In this document: in pieces, positions 45,104 to 54,424 of the stretch
Layout of the letters: each line of letters begins with the position of its first letter
How positions within the stretch are numbered: the stretch's first letter is position 1
NCBI RefSeq assembly: GCF_007097365.1
Contig: NZ_VJZR01000014.1
Coordinates: 29,404-90,881, forward strand
Source of the DNA: Flavobacterium franklandianum
Lineage (GTDB): Bacteria > Bacteroidota > Bacteroidia > Flavobacteriales > Flavobacteriaceae
Length of the DNA stretch: 61,478 nt
Direction: 5' to 3'
The notes under the pieces: generated by a model
Databases searched by the model: none
What the model was told of the DNA's origin: nothing
Seen by the model: the letters and a program-made list of their open reading frames with translations, nothing else
Position numbers and translations under genes: made by a program

Positions 45104-47032
45104 ATGGACATCTCTTATATACTATTTATTCCATTAATTCCTCTAGCTGTTTTCTTGCTTTTGGGAATTGGTTACCAGAAAATCAAACCAACGGTTTCTG
45201 GATATATTGGCGTTGCTGGATTAGCAACTTCGGCAGCACTTTCTTATTATGCTGCTTACCAATACTTCTTCGTTAGCGGAAAAGTAGATGGTGTTTACCA
45301 AACAATCGTAGAAAAAACGGTTTGGATGAACTTCACCGATACCTTGCATATCGATATGGGAATTTTGGTGGATCCAATATCCATAATGATGCTCGTCGTG
45401 GTAACTACCATTTCCTTGATGGTACACATTTATAGCCGAGGTTATATGCACGGCGATACAGGATATACTAAATTCTTTGCTTTTTTATCGCTGTTTTCCT
45501 TTTCAATGCTTGGATTGGTATTGGCAACAAACCTTTTCCAAATCTATATTTTCTGGGAATTGGTGGGTGTTTCTTCCTATTTACTAATTGGCTATTATTA
45601 TACCAAAACATCGGCAGTTGCTGCAGCAAAAAAGGCTTTTATCGTGACTCGTTTTGCTGATTTTGGATTTTTAATTGGAATATTAATAGTAGGTTATTAC
45701 GCTGGCACATTTGATTTTGAAACTTTAAATGCAGTCAATCCAGAAGGTGAAGGTTTACTTTTAAATTGGGCTTCTACTTCCTTTATGGGATTATCCGTTA
45801 TCACCTGGGGATTGCTACTCATCTTTATGGGAGGCGCAGGAAAATCGGCGATGTTCCCATTACACATTTGGCTACCCGACGCGATGGAAGGTCCAACACC
45901 CGTTTCGGCCTTGATACACGCGGCAACAATGGTTGTAGCAGGAGTGTATTTGGTGGCTCGTTTATTCCCGATGTATTATTTCGTTGAAGATGGTTTTGCC
46001 TTGAATGTTGTAGCTTATGTGGGTGCGTTTTCTTCCTTGTTTGCAGCCATAATCGCTCTCACACAAACGGATATTAAACGAGTTTTAGCTTTTTCGACGA
46101 TGTCTCAAATTGGTTATATGATGTTGGCCTTGGGAGTTTCAAGTTATAAAGGTCACGAAGGTGTTGGTTATATGGCGTCAATGTTTCATTTGTTTACTCA
46201 CGCAATGTTCAAAGCCTTATTATTCTTGGGTGCTGGTTCTGTAATTCACGCCGTTCACAGTAATTATTTGAAAGATATGGGCGGTTTGCGCAAGTATATG
46301 CCCATAACCAATATTACATTCTTGATCGCAGCATTGGCTATAGCCGGAGTTCCACCATTCGCAGGATTTTGGAGTAAAGACGAAATCTTGGTTGCAGCTT
46401 TCGAAAAAAATCAATTGCTTTATTTTGTTGGACTTTTCGTAGCGGGATTGACAGCCTTTTATATGTTCCGACTTTATTTTGGCATCTTTTGGGGAAAAAA
46501 TACCAAGTACAAACACGAGCCGCACGAATCACCAATGTCTATGGCGTTTCCGTTATTGTTCTTGGCTTTTATGAGTATTGTAGCAGGATTTATTCCTTTC
46601 AGCGAATTTGTAACTGCCGATAAAGTGGCTTTCGAAGCACATTTAAATTTACCATTGGCAGCCGTTGCAGTTGGAACGGGATTAGTTGGAATCATCATTG
46701 CTTGGATTTTTTACAAAAAAGAAAATGATTTGGCCGAAAGGTTTGCCAATGCTTTTGGAATATTTTACAAATGGACTTTTCATAAATTCTATTTCGATGA
46801 AATCTATATGTTCGTTACCAAGAAAATTGTTTTTAATTTAATTTCTACTCCAATTGCCAAATTCGACAAGAAATATGTGGACGGAACGATGGAAGGCATT
46901 GGAAACAAAACAGTTCTAATTTCCGAAAAAATAAAAGGATTACAATCTGGAAGATTACAAGATTACGCTATGTTTTTTGTTTCTGGTGTTGTATTTATAG
47001 CCTTGATATTCATTTATTTATGGACAAACTAA
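45104..47032 (+). CDS. nuoL: Complex I subunit L
   Basis: 642 aa, antiporter-like subunit. GYTKFFAFLSLFSFSMLGLVLATNLFQIYIFWELVGVSSYLLIGYYY with the conserved Glu, GAGKSAMFPLHIWLPDAMEGPTPVSALIHAATMVVAGVYLV, and the lateral helix region toward the C terminus. Proton-pumping membrane arm. Confidence 0.97.
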   Translation: MDISYILFIPLIPLAVFLLLGIGYQKIKPTVSGYIGVAGLATSAALSYYAAYQYFFVSGKVDGVYQTIVEKTVWMNFTDTLHIDMGILVDPISIMMLVVVTTISLMVHIYSRGYMHGDTGYTKFFAFLSLFSFSMLGLVLATNLFQIYIFWELVGVSSYLLIGYYYTKTSAVAAAKKAFIVTRFADFGFLIGILIVGYYAGTFDFETLNAVNPEGEGLLLNWASTSFMGLSVITWGLLLIFMGGAGKSAMFPLHIWLPDAMEGPTPVSALIHAATMVVAGVYLVARLFPMYYFVEDGFALNVVAYVGAFSSLFAAIIALTQTDIKRVLAFSTMSQIGYMMLALGVSSYKGHEGVGYMASMFHLFTHAMFKALLFLGAGSVIHAVHSNYLKDMGGLRKYMPITNITFLIAALAIAGVPPFAGFWSKDEILVAAFEKNQLLYFVGLFVAGLTAFYMFRLYFGIFWGKNTKYKHEPHESPMSMAFPLLFLAFMSIVAGFIPFSEFVTADKVAFEAHLNLPLAAVAVGTGLVGIIIAWIFYKKENDLAERFANAFGIFYKWTFHKFYFDEIYMFVTKKIVFNLISTPIAKFDKKYVDGTMEGIGNKTVLISEKIKGLQSGRLQDYAMFFVSGVVFIALIFIYLWTN

Positions 47033-47041
47033 TCAATTAAT

Positions 47042-48538
47042 ATGGATATTTTATCACTTTTTGTAATTGTACCTGTACTCACAGTTATAGCTTTGTTTTT
47101 TTCCAATGGATTAAAACAGGCTCGAATTATTTCGATGATTGGAAGCTTTATTCAACTCGGAATGGCTATCAATTTGTTATTTACGTATTTAAAAGAAAGA
47201 GCTGTCGATAAAAGCGTTATGCTTTTCACTCAAGATTATGTTTGGTTCGAAAATTTCAATGTTCATTACGCCATTGGAGTAGATGGAATTTCAGTAGCAT
47301 TATTGCTATTGACCTCAATTGTAGTGTTAGCAGGTGTTTTCATCTCTTGGAAAACCGACGATTTACCCAAAGAATTTTTTATTTCACTCTTGGTTTTAGC
47401 TACAGGTGTTTATGGATTCTTCATATCTATCGACTTATTTACGATGTTTGTGTTCTACGAAATCGCCGTAATCCCAATGTATTTACTGATTGGAATTTGG
47501 GGCTCAGGGCCAAAAGAATATTCGGCAATGAAGTTAACACTAATGTTAATGGGAGCTTCAGCCGTTTTGATGGTGGGCGTTTTGGGAATCTATTTCAATT
47601 CTAATGCCGATGGAGGGGCTTTAACGTTCAACATCTTAGAAATTTCGAAAGTACACATTCCCTTCGAAGCACAGAAATTATTTTTCCCTTTGACATTTAT
47701 TGGCTTTGCCGTTCTTGGCGCTTTATTTCCATTTCATACTTGGTCACCTGATGGTCACGCATCGGCACCAACAGCAGTATCAATGCTACACGCTGGAGTT
47801 TTAATGAAACTAGGAGGTTATGGTGTTTTCAGAATTGCAATGTTTTTATTGCCATTGGGCGCTATCGAATGGTCTTGGTTTTTCATTATATTATCAGCAA
47901 TTGGGGTAATTTATGGTGCCTTTGGAGCGTTGAAACAAACCGATTTAAAATACATTAATGCGTATTCCTCCGTGAGTCACTTAGGAATGGTGTTGTTCGC
48001 TTTATTGATGTTGAACAAAACTTCTTGGAACGGAGCCATTTTACAATCGCTTTCCCACGGATTTATGACTGCCCTATTCTTCGCCTTAATCGGGATGATT
48101 TACGGAAGAACACACACCAGAGACATTACAAAATTAGGAGGGTTATTAAAAGTAATGCCTTTCATATCAGTTATTTATGTTATTGCAGGTTTGGCTTCAT
48201 TAGGATTACCTGGATTTAGTGGTTTCGTTGCCGAAATGAACATTTTTGTTGGTGCATTCCAACACGAAGAAATGTTTTATAGAGTAGCAACTGTAATTTC
48301 GGTATCCGCCATTGTAGTAACAGCCGTTTACATACTACGTGTTCTGGGAATTATGCTAATGGGTGAAGTGAAAAACGAAGAATATTTAAATTTACCAAAA
48401 GCAACTTGGTTCGAAATAACAGGCATAATGTTGCTCTTGATTCCAATGATTGGAATGGGTGTTGCTCCACTTTGGTTGAGCGATATGACAATGGAAAGTG
48501 TTGGACCATTTATTCAAGGAGTACTAAATCATTTATAA
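47042..48538 (+). CDS. nuoM: Complex I subunit M
   Basis: 498 aa. Antiporter-like: FVFYEIAVIPMYLLIGIWGSGPKEYSAMKLTLMLM, ALFPFHTWSPDGHASAPTAVSMLHAGVLMKLGGYG, YINAYSSVSHLGMV. Proton-pumping membrane arm. Confidence 0.97.
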   Translation: MDILSLFVIVPVLTVIALFFSNGLKQARIISMIGSFIQLGMAINLLFTYLKERAVDKSVMLFTQDYVWFENFNVHYAIGVDGISVALLLLTSIVVLAGVFISWKTDDLPKEFFISLLVLATGVYGFFISIDLFTMFVFYEIAVIPMYLLIGIWGSGPKEYSAMKLTLMLMGASAVLMVGVLGIYFNSNADGGALTFNILEISKVHIPFEAQKLFFPLTFIGFAVLGALFPFHTWSPDGHASAPTAVSMLHAGVLMKLGGYGVFRIAMFLLPLGAIEWSWFFIILSAIGVIYGAFGALKQTDLKYINAYSSVSHLGMVLFALLMLNKTSWNGAILQSLSHGFMTALFFALIGMIYGRTHTRDITKLGGLLKVMPFISVIYVIAGLASLGLPGFSGFVAEMNIFVGAFQHEEMFYRVATVISVSAIVVTAVYILRVLGIMLMGEVKNEEYLNLPKATWFEITGIMLLLIPMIGMGVAPLWLSDMTMESVGPFIQGVLNHL

Positions 48539-48548
48539 AATAACTAAA

Positions 48549-49979
48549 ATGAATTTGAACAGTTTTATCGCAATGCGACAAGAAATTTTTCTCTTAACAA
48601 TACTATTATTGTTGATCGTGGGCGAAATTTTCATCCATAAAAACAAAAAAGAAAGTCTAGTACATTTTGCCTTATTTCTATTTGGCATTCACACTATAAT
48701 AGGCTTTTTTGCCATTGAAGAAACCAGTTTATTTGGCGGAATGTTTCGCACGAATACCCTAATTCATTTCTTCAAAAATGCACTTAATGTAGGCGTGCTA
48801 ATAGTTCTGCTTCAATCAGCCGATTGGATTCAAGAAAAAATGGTGCCGCTAAATAAAGGAACAGAATTCTTTATGTTGCTATTTTCTTCCCTGTTAGGAA
48901 TGTATTTTATGATTTCGGCTGGTGATTTTCTAATGTTTTACCTTGGATTGGAATTATCGACTTTGCCTGTGGCAGCATTGGTAGCTTGGGAAACTTCCAA
49001 AAGAATTTCGAGTGAAGCCGGTGTGAAATTTATCCTTTCAGCAGGATTAGCTTCAGGAGCTTCCTTATTTGGAATCTCACTTTTGTATGCCGCAACAGGT
49101 TCTATCTATTTTGCAGATATTTCAACAGTTTTAACTTCAACTAACTTAACATTATTAGGTTTCTTATTGTTTTTTGCAGGATTGGCATTCAAAATATCCT
49201 TAGTGCCTTTTCACTTTTGGACGGCTGATGTTTATGAAGGAGCTCCGATTGGCGTTGCTTCCTATTTATCAGTAATTTCAAAAGGAGCCGCTGCCTTTAT
49301 TTTGATGATTTTATTGTTTACCGTTCTAAAACCATTGATGCACGTTTGGGAAAACATTATTTATGTGATAGCCCTAGCAACAATGTTCATTGGTAACTTA
49401 TTCGCTTTGCGCCAACAAAATATGAAACGATTCTTGGCCTTTTCATCCATTGCTCAAGCCGGTTTTATTTTATTGGGACTAATCACGGGAACACAATTAG
49501 GAACAGCTACTGTAGTGTATTTTATATTGGTATATATCTTCACGAATTTGGCTGCTTTCGGAGTAGTTCAAGCTATCGCATTGCAAACAGGAAAAGAAAA
49601 TAGAGACGATTATAACGGTTTGTACAGAACCAATCCTAACTTGAGTCTCGTGATGATGTTGGCTTTGTTTTCCCTAGCAGGAATTCCTCCTGTTGCGGGA
49701 TTTTTTGGTAAATTTTTCTTATTCGCAGCAGCGGCAAGCAAAGGTTATTATTTATTAGTTTTCTTGGCTGTGGTCAATGTAACCATCTCTCTTTACTATT
49801 ATTTATTGGTGGTAAGAGCTATGTTCATCAGAAAAAATGAAAATCCTATTCCATTTTTCAAAAGCAAAATTTATATGCGTTTGGGACTACTACTTACCGT
49901 TTTGGGTATTCTTGTTCTAGGATTATACAGCCCATTATACGATTACATTTTTGAATTAAGCACCCTTTTTAATAAATAA
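48549..49979 (+). CDS. nuoN: Complex I subunit N
   Basis: 476 aa. Antiporter-like: FLMFYLGLELSTLPVAALVAWE, LVPFHFWTADVYEGAPIGVASYLSVISKGAAAFILM, FLAFSSIAQAGFILLG, FSLAGIPPVAGFFGKFFLF. Last canonical complex I gene, three bases before a small extra gene. Confidence 0.97.
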   Translation: MNLNSFIAMRQEIFLLTILLLLIVGEIFIHKNKKESLVHFALFLFGIHTIIGFFAIEETSLFGGMFRTNTLIHFFKNALNVGVLIVLLQSADWIQEKMVPLNKGTEFFMLLFSSLLGMYFMISAGDFLMFYLGLELSTLPVAALVAWETSKRISSEAGVKFILSAGLASGASLFGISLLYAATGSIYFADISTVLTSTNLTLLGFLLFFAGLAFKISLVPFHFWTADVYEGAPIGVASYLSVISKGAAAFILMILLFTVLKPLMHVWENIIYVIALATMFIGNLFALRQQNMKRFLAFSSIAQAGFILLGLITGTQLGTATVVYFILVYIFTNLAAFGVVQAIALQTGKENRDDYNGLYRTNPNLSLVMMLALFSLAGIPPVAGFFGKFFLFAAAASKGYYLLVFLAVVNVTISLYYYLLVVRAMFIRKNENPIPFFKSKIYMRLGLLLTVLGILVLGLYSPLYDYIFELSTLFNK

Positions 49980-49982
49980 GTT

Positions 49983-50309
49983 ATGGCATCATTAGACGGA
50001 AAACATTCATTTGGAAGCATCGGAGAAACAAGAGTCACTTTTGTGGAAAAAGGCGTTGACGAAGGTCGTAGGGATTTCTTGAAACAGCTCTTGGAACACA
50101 ACGGCTTTGAAGTAATTTTCGAAGAAGAAAAGAAAAAAGTGGAAGAAGATCCTCAATTATATACTGTAGCAGTAACCGATATGGTTTTCAATCCGACCAT
50201 CTGGATTTTCGAACGAAAAATGAAAACTCTCGATGGACACAAAGTAACCCAAGATTACTGGTTTCAAAGAACTACCGAAACCAATCCAATGTATTGGAAG
50301 AATTCGTAA
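49983..50309 (+). CDS. Small uncharacterised protein of the nuo operon
   Basis: 108 aa, soluble, no signal peptide or membrane helix. I do not recognise a family. It reads as a compact alpha/beta protein: VTFVEKGVDEGRRDFLKQLLEHNGFEVIFEEEKKK, then VAVTDMVFNPTIWIFERKMKTLDG and a Trp/Tyr-rich end (DYWFQRTTETNPMYW). No Cys, so it is not an iron-sulfur protein. Three bases after nuoN and before the operon terminator, so almost certainly cotranscribed. It could be an assembly factor or peripheral subunit; this is a guess from position. Confidence 0.85.
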   Translation: MASLDGKHSFGSIGETRVTFVEKGVDEGRRDFLKQLLEHNGFEVIFEEEKKKVEEDPQLYTVAVTDMVFNPTIWIFERKMKTLDGHKVTQDYWFQRTTETNPMYWKNS

Positions 50310-50332
50310 ATTCAAGATTAACCAACCAAAAG

Positions 50333-50360
50333 CCAATCTAACAAAATAGATTGGTTTTTT
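50333..50360 (+). terminator. Terminator of the nuo operon
   Basis: CCAATCTA/TAGATTGG, an 8-bp perfect stem with a 6-nt loop, followed by TTTTTT, 24 bp after the last gene. Confidence 0.8.
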
Positions 50361-50364
50361 ATTT

Positions 50365-50475
50365 GGGCGTGCCACCACCTTCGCTAGCTACGGTGCTGTC
50401 AGGCTGTTCGCTCTATCTTTATTTTCTTAAAGAAAGAAAACAAAGGATGCCGCTGCCATCCCTCACGCAACCCGT
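50365..50475. repeat. Probable dispersed intergenic repeat
   Basis: GC-richer block beginning GGGCGTGCCACCACC and ending near CCCTCACGCAACCC, unlike its surroundings. It reads like a repeat that follows genes in flavobacteria (recollection). The short ORF over it is not taken as a gene. It borders the truncated transposase. Confidence 0.5.
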
Positions 50476-51103
50476 TTATAAGCTTACACTTATAACATTA
50501 ATATCCCTAAGAACAAAATATCTTAATTTGCAATGTGGCAAATGTGATAGCGCTAATCTTCTTTCTCCTGAATTCAAAGGTGCTAAAATTCCATCTAAGA
50601 CATAGTTATTTTTAACATCATAAATTACTGAACATCTTGCTTGAACTATGCTAGTGGTTGTTTGGTTTTTTGAATCAACATATAAAGATTTTAATTCACT
50701 AGTGATAGGTAAGGTAATTCGAGAACCATCTATCGCTAATAGTCTAAATTGCCCCCATATTTTTATAGCTTCATTATTATCAGTGTAAAATTTATCTATT
50801 AAAGTTTGAGAGTTTTTTAAAGACTTCTGGTTTTACTTTTATTCGAGCTTGAACAAATGCGCTCTTTGTAAACTTACCACCAATATTGGGTTTTAGAAAA
50901 CTTATGAAGTTATCAATTTCCATAGTGAGGCTTTTTCTAAGAAAGTTTAACATAAATAGCAAGATAAATGGAAAATTCTGTTTTCTATTTCGTGTAAAGT
51001 GTTTTAATGAAACTTTATATTCATTTTTCAATACCTCACTAAATAATTGAATTTGTATCTTTTTGAAGATAAAAATAGTTATTTTTTTCAAAGTTAAAAT
51101 CAT
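50476..51103 (-). pseudogene. Truncated, frameshifted IS4-type transposase
   Basis: The first 103 codons (51103 to about 50820) encode FTRNRKQNFPFILLFMLNFLRKSL and TKSAFVQARIKVKPEVF, typical N-terminal parts of IS4-like transposases. A single-base shift in the T6 run at 50813-50818 moves the frame. It continues as LIDKFYTD, then WGQFRLLAIDGSRITLP (first catalytic Asp in IDGSR) and LDGILAPLNSGERRLALSHL, and stops at 50476. The remaining two-thirds of the gene, including the later catalytic residues, is missing. Confidence 0.85.
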
Positions 51104-51200
51104 TTAGCATCATATATATTTATGAATAATATTACTAAAAAATATATAAAATGTTGAAAATGTATGATCTAACCCCTTAATTTAATGACATTGGACGACC

Positions 51201-51341
51201 GCTAGAGAAGGTGAAGCCTCTAAAGTAAAAAATGACAAAAATGAAATCACCTATGAAGTAGGGATTGTTCTTGACGGAAAATTTTATGATGCTATTTTTG
51301 ATCACAATGGCGATTTTATTGAAATTATACAAAAAAAATAG
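51201..51341 (+). pseudogene. C-terminal remnant of a PepSY-like protein
   Basis: 46 codons encoding AREGEASKVKNDKNEITYE, then VGIVLDGKFYDAIFDHNGDF and a stop. This is the final beta-rich repeat of PepSY-like periplasmic proteins. In-frame stop at 51186 and no start: the 5' part has been lost, probably with the arrival of the adjacent insertion sequence. The rest of 51104-51505 is AT-rich. Confidence 0.65.
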
Positions 51342-51355
51342 ATTATTTATAAAAT

Positions 51356-51378
51356 TTGGTTGGTTGGTTGGTTGGTTA
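51356..51378. repeat. TTGG microsatellite
   Basis: More than five head-to-tail copies of TTGG about 130 bp upstream of the deacetylase gene, in non-coding sequence. Confidence 0.9.
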
Positions 51379-51505
51379 GAAAGTCAGCAATGCGTTTTGT
51401 TGATTTTTTTCTTTATAACAAAAACTACTACTATTTCTTTAAAATTGAGATATTTAATATAAAAAAAATAGATTTACATTTGATACGATTAATTAATAAA
51501 GAGTT

Positions 51506-52285
51506 ATGAAAATAAATATTTTTAAAATCATTCTAATTTCATCATTCTTAGCATTATTTTCTTGTGTAAATAAAATTAAAAATATTGAACCAAAACCATA
51601 TAAAGCTGGCGTAGTCATTTCTTTTGACGATGCTTATGTAGATGAATGGTTTGATGCCGATAAAGTCTTGAAAAAATACGATTGGAAAGCTACTTTTTGT
51701 GTATGCAGAATCGATTCTATTGGTAAGCCTCAAATCAAAAAACTGCTTGATTTACAAAAAGAAGGTCACGAAATGGCTGGTCACGGTTATCATCATTATA
51801 ATGCTGTGAAGTTCGTTCATAAATATGGAATCGATGAATATATGAAACAAGAAATAAACCCGATGATTGCTTCAATGAAGAAAAAAGGTTTTAACGTTTC
51901 CTCCTTTGCCTATCCTTACGGAGAAAGATCAGAGCCACTTGACAAGGCATTGTCGCCTAAATTTAAAGTAATAAGAGGTAGGGATTTTTGTGATAATGTT
52001 CCTGAAAAAGAAGGTAGTTATTTTAGAGATTCTAAATTTATGTATGCGTTTGATATTGACAATAATCACATTCATTTTAGCATTCCTTATCTTTTAGAAT
52101 TACTGGATTATACCAAGAAGAATAATAAAATTTTGATTTTATGTAGCCACAAACCAGTTAAAAATTTGACTAAAAATTATCAAATAAAGATTGAAACGTT
52201 AGAGTTTGTTTGTAAATATATGAAGCTTAATGATATGAAATTTTATAGGTTATCTGACTTGGATAGTTTAGAAACCATCAAATAA
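51506..52285 (+). CDS. Polysaccharide deacetylase (NodB-type) lipoprotein
   Basis: 259 aa. Lipoprotein signal with lipobox Cys near residue 20 (LALFSC). The NodB domain has VISFDDAYVDEW (metal Asp pair), GHEMAGHGYHHYNA (two His), FAYPYGERSE and LILCSHKP. An Asp-Ala replaces the usual DDG. Likely deacetylates an N-acetylated glycan at the membrane. Ten bases upstream of the OmpR-type regulator, forming an operon with it and the kinase. Confidence 0.85.
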   Translation: MKINIFKIILISSFLALFSCVNKIKNIEPKPYKAGVVISFDDAYVDEWFDADKVLKKYDWKATFCVCRIDSIGKPQIKKLLDLQKEGHEMAGHGYHHYNAVKFVHKYGIDEYMKQEINPMIASMKKKGFNVSSFAYPYGERSEPLDKALSPKFKVIRGRDFCDNVPEKEGSYFRDSKFMYAFDIDNNHIHFSIPYLLELLDYTKKNNKILILCSHKPVKNLTKNYQIKIETLEFVCKYMKLNDMKFYRLSDLDSLETIK

Positions 52286-52295
52286 ACAAAACACA

Positions 52296-52970
52296 ATGAA
52301 CATACTAATTGTAGAAGACAACAAAGAACTAGCCACCGAATTAAAAGAATCTCTTTCAAGTTCGGGTTATGTGTGCAAAATTGCCAACACTTGCGAAGAT
52401 GCACTTGATGAATCCAATAGTAATGATTATGATATAATGCTGCTCGATTTAGGTTTGCCCGACGGAAGTGGTTTTGATGTATTGAAATCAGTTAGAAAAA
52501 AAAAATCCAAAATGGCGGTAATTGTGGTTACGGCTCGTGGCGAACTTGATGATAAAATAAACGGACTGCAACTGGGTGCCGATGATTATTTGACCAAACC
52601 ATTTGCACTTACTGAACTTCAAGCGCGGTTATTTGCTATTGTAAGACGATTAGGCGGATTTGCCCAAAACGAATTCGAACTTTATGGTTTTACACTTCAA
52701 TTACAAGATTATAAAGTGAGTTATAACGGAATTCCAATAAAACTGACCAAAAAAGAATTTGATATTTTACAGTATTTAGTTTTGAATAAAAATCGAGTAA
52801 TTACTCGTTTGCAACTTACAGAACACGTTTGGGGCGATATTCTTGAAGTGAATTCGGATAGTAATTTTATAGATGTTCACGTGAGGAACCTTCGCAAAAA
52901 ATTAGATAAACACACCACCATAGAATGGTTTGAAACCGTTAGAAATGTTGGTTACAGGATAAATAGTTAA
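52296..52970 (+). CDS. OmpR-family response regulator
   Basis: 224 aa. Receiver with E7/D8, phospho-acceptor D51 in IMLLDLGLPDG, T in VVTARGE and K in YLTKPF. Winged-helix output with LTKKEFDILQYLVLNKNRVITR, VDVHVRNLRKKLDKHTTIEWFETVRNVGYRI. Partner of the kinase three bases downstream. A candidate binding site is at 54335-54354. Confidence 0.96.
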   Translation: MNILIVEDNKELATELKESLSSSGYVCKIANTCEDALDESNSNDYDIMLLDLGLPDGSGFDVLKSVRKKKSKMAVIVVTARGELDDKINGLQLGADDYLTKPFALTELQARLFAIVRRLGGFAQNEFELYGFTLQLQDYKVSYNGIPIKLTKKEFDILQYLVLNKNRVITRLQLTEHVWGDILEVNSDSNFIDVHVRNLRKKLDKHTTIEWFETVRNVGYRINS

Positions 52971-52973
52971 GCT

Positions 52974-54314
52974 ATGAAATTAAAACACAAACTATCATTA
53001 TTTAATATTATATCAAAATTATTATTGGTAGTTATTTTATGGATTGCCTTTCCGTATATCGTAAAAAAGGTGATTTATAATAATGCTGATAAAAATTTAT
53101 TAGAAAAAAAAGAAAAATTTACTAATAATTTGGATTCTAAAGAAATTAAAGATTTTTTATTAACCAAAGATTCTACGGAAGAATATGTTAGTTTCTCTAC
53201 ATTACACGATGAATTTATTGTATTAGAAGTTTCTCCAAACCAAAAAAAAATTAATAGAAATGTGTTTTTTAATGATAAAAGAAAAATTGAAAATCAAGAA
53301 TCTGAATATCGAATTTTGCAACACAACTTTACTTATAACAAAGTCAATTATCAACTTGAAATAGGTTCCAATATAAAAGATATAAATGAATTAGTCGAAT
53401 TACTTCATTACAACATTCTATTCACTTTTTTGGGAGTCGCTTTTTTTACTTTTTTCATAGATCTTTCCTATGTTTCCTATTTACTGAAACCTTTTTATAA
53501 AATTGTAGAAACAAAAATCAAATTGATTAATGAACCCGAAAAGTTTATTCATATTCCTATAGATAATACAACTTCTGAATTTAAAGAGTTAGACACCGCT
53601 TTGAACCAAATGATGTACAGAATAAATGAACTTTTCCTAAAAGAAAAGCAATTTATTGGCAATGTTTCGCACGAATTATTAACGCCAATTTCAATTTTAA
53701 AAAACCGATTGGAAAACTTAATTCAAAACCAATCGTTGAATGATAACGCTGTCGATAAAGTTTCAGATTCATTACAAACCTTAGACTTGATGAAAAAAGT
53801 AATTGCCAATTTACTTTTAATATCCAGAATAGACAACAAACAATATCAAATTAATGAAGTGATTGATTTTGACAAAATTATTTCCGAATTAATTGAAAAT
53901 CTTGAAGATCGAATTCAAGAAAAACATCTTGTAATCACAAAGAATATTCTTCATCAGGTTCATTTTGCAGGAAACCAAACACTTATTAAAATCTTATTGA
54001 GTAATCTATTAACCAATGCTATTAAATACAACAATTACAAAGGAAGTATTGTTATTAGAGATGAAATTATAAATCATAAATACTATTTGACCATTTCCGA
54101 TTCAGGACTTGGAATGAGTACCGAACAAGCTTCTCAAATTTTTAATCGATTTTCTCGTATTCATTTTGACCAAGAAGGACAAGGCATTGGGCTAGCCATT
54201 GTGAATAGTATTGCCCAGTTGCATCAAATAGAAATTCAAGTTGCATCCGAAATAAACCAAGGAACTAACTTTACATTAATCTTCCCATATCCTAAAAACT
54301 TAATAAAAAGTTAA
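52974..54314 (+). CDS. Sensor histidine kinase
   Basis: 446 aa. Two membrane helices (about 10-32 and 142-165) flank a roughly 110-residue periplasmic sensor. Then come a HAMP-like stretch, the H box FIGNVSHELLTPIS (His233), N box LLSNLLTNAIKYNN, G1 ISDSGLGMS and G2 GQGIGLAIVNSIAQLH. Signals to the adjacent regulator. The stimulus is unknown; the neighbourhood suggests envelope or glycan status. Confidence 0.94.
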   Translation: MKLKHKLSLFNIISKLLLVVILWIAFPYIVKKVIYNNADKNLLEKKEKFTNNLDSKEIKDFLLTKDSTEEYVSFSTLHDEFIVLEVSPNQKKINRNVFFNDKRKIENQESEYRILQHNFTYNKVNYQLEIGSNIKDINELVELLHYNILFTFLGVAFFTFFIDLSYVSYLLKPFYKIVETKIKLINEPEKFIHIPIDNTTSEFKELDTALNQMMYRINELFLKEKQFIGNVSHELLTPISILKNRLENLIQNQSLNDNAVDKVSDSLQTLDLMKKVIANLLLISRIDNKQYQINEVIDFDKIISELIENLEDRIQEKHLVITKNILHQVHFAGNQTLIKILLSNLLTNAIKYNNYKGSIVIRDEIINHKYYLTISDSGLGMSTEQASQIFNRFSRIHFDQEGQGIGLAIVNSIAQLHQIEIQVASEINQGTNFTLIFPYPKNLIKS

Positions 54315-54334
54315 AGTTTTTATCATTGGTAAAA

Positions 54335-54354
54335 TCTTCATTTTCTCTTCATTT
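54335..54354 (+). promoter_or_regulatory. Candidate operator for the OmpR-type regulator
   Basis: TCTTCATTT occurs twice (54335-54343 and 54346-54354), one helical turn (11 bp) apart, directly upstream of the -7 element at 54363. The spacing is typical for a dimer of OmpR-family regulators. Confidence 0.45.
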
Positions 54355-54362
54355 AGCCGTTA

Positions 54363-54370
54363 TACATTTG
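54363..54370 (+). promoter_or_regulatory. -7 element of the small secreted protein gene
   Basis: TACATTTG, 54 nt before ATG 54425. Confidence 0.5.
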
Positions 54371-54424
54371 ACCTATAAATAATAACGTTTATAATAAATT
54401 ATAACAATTTAAATTTTAGAAATT

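Noticed and set aside
50351..50605. 84-codon plus-strand frame after the nuo terminator
   Set aside because: It reads through the dispersed repeat and then antisense through the transposase remnant.
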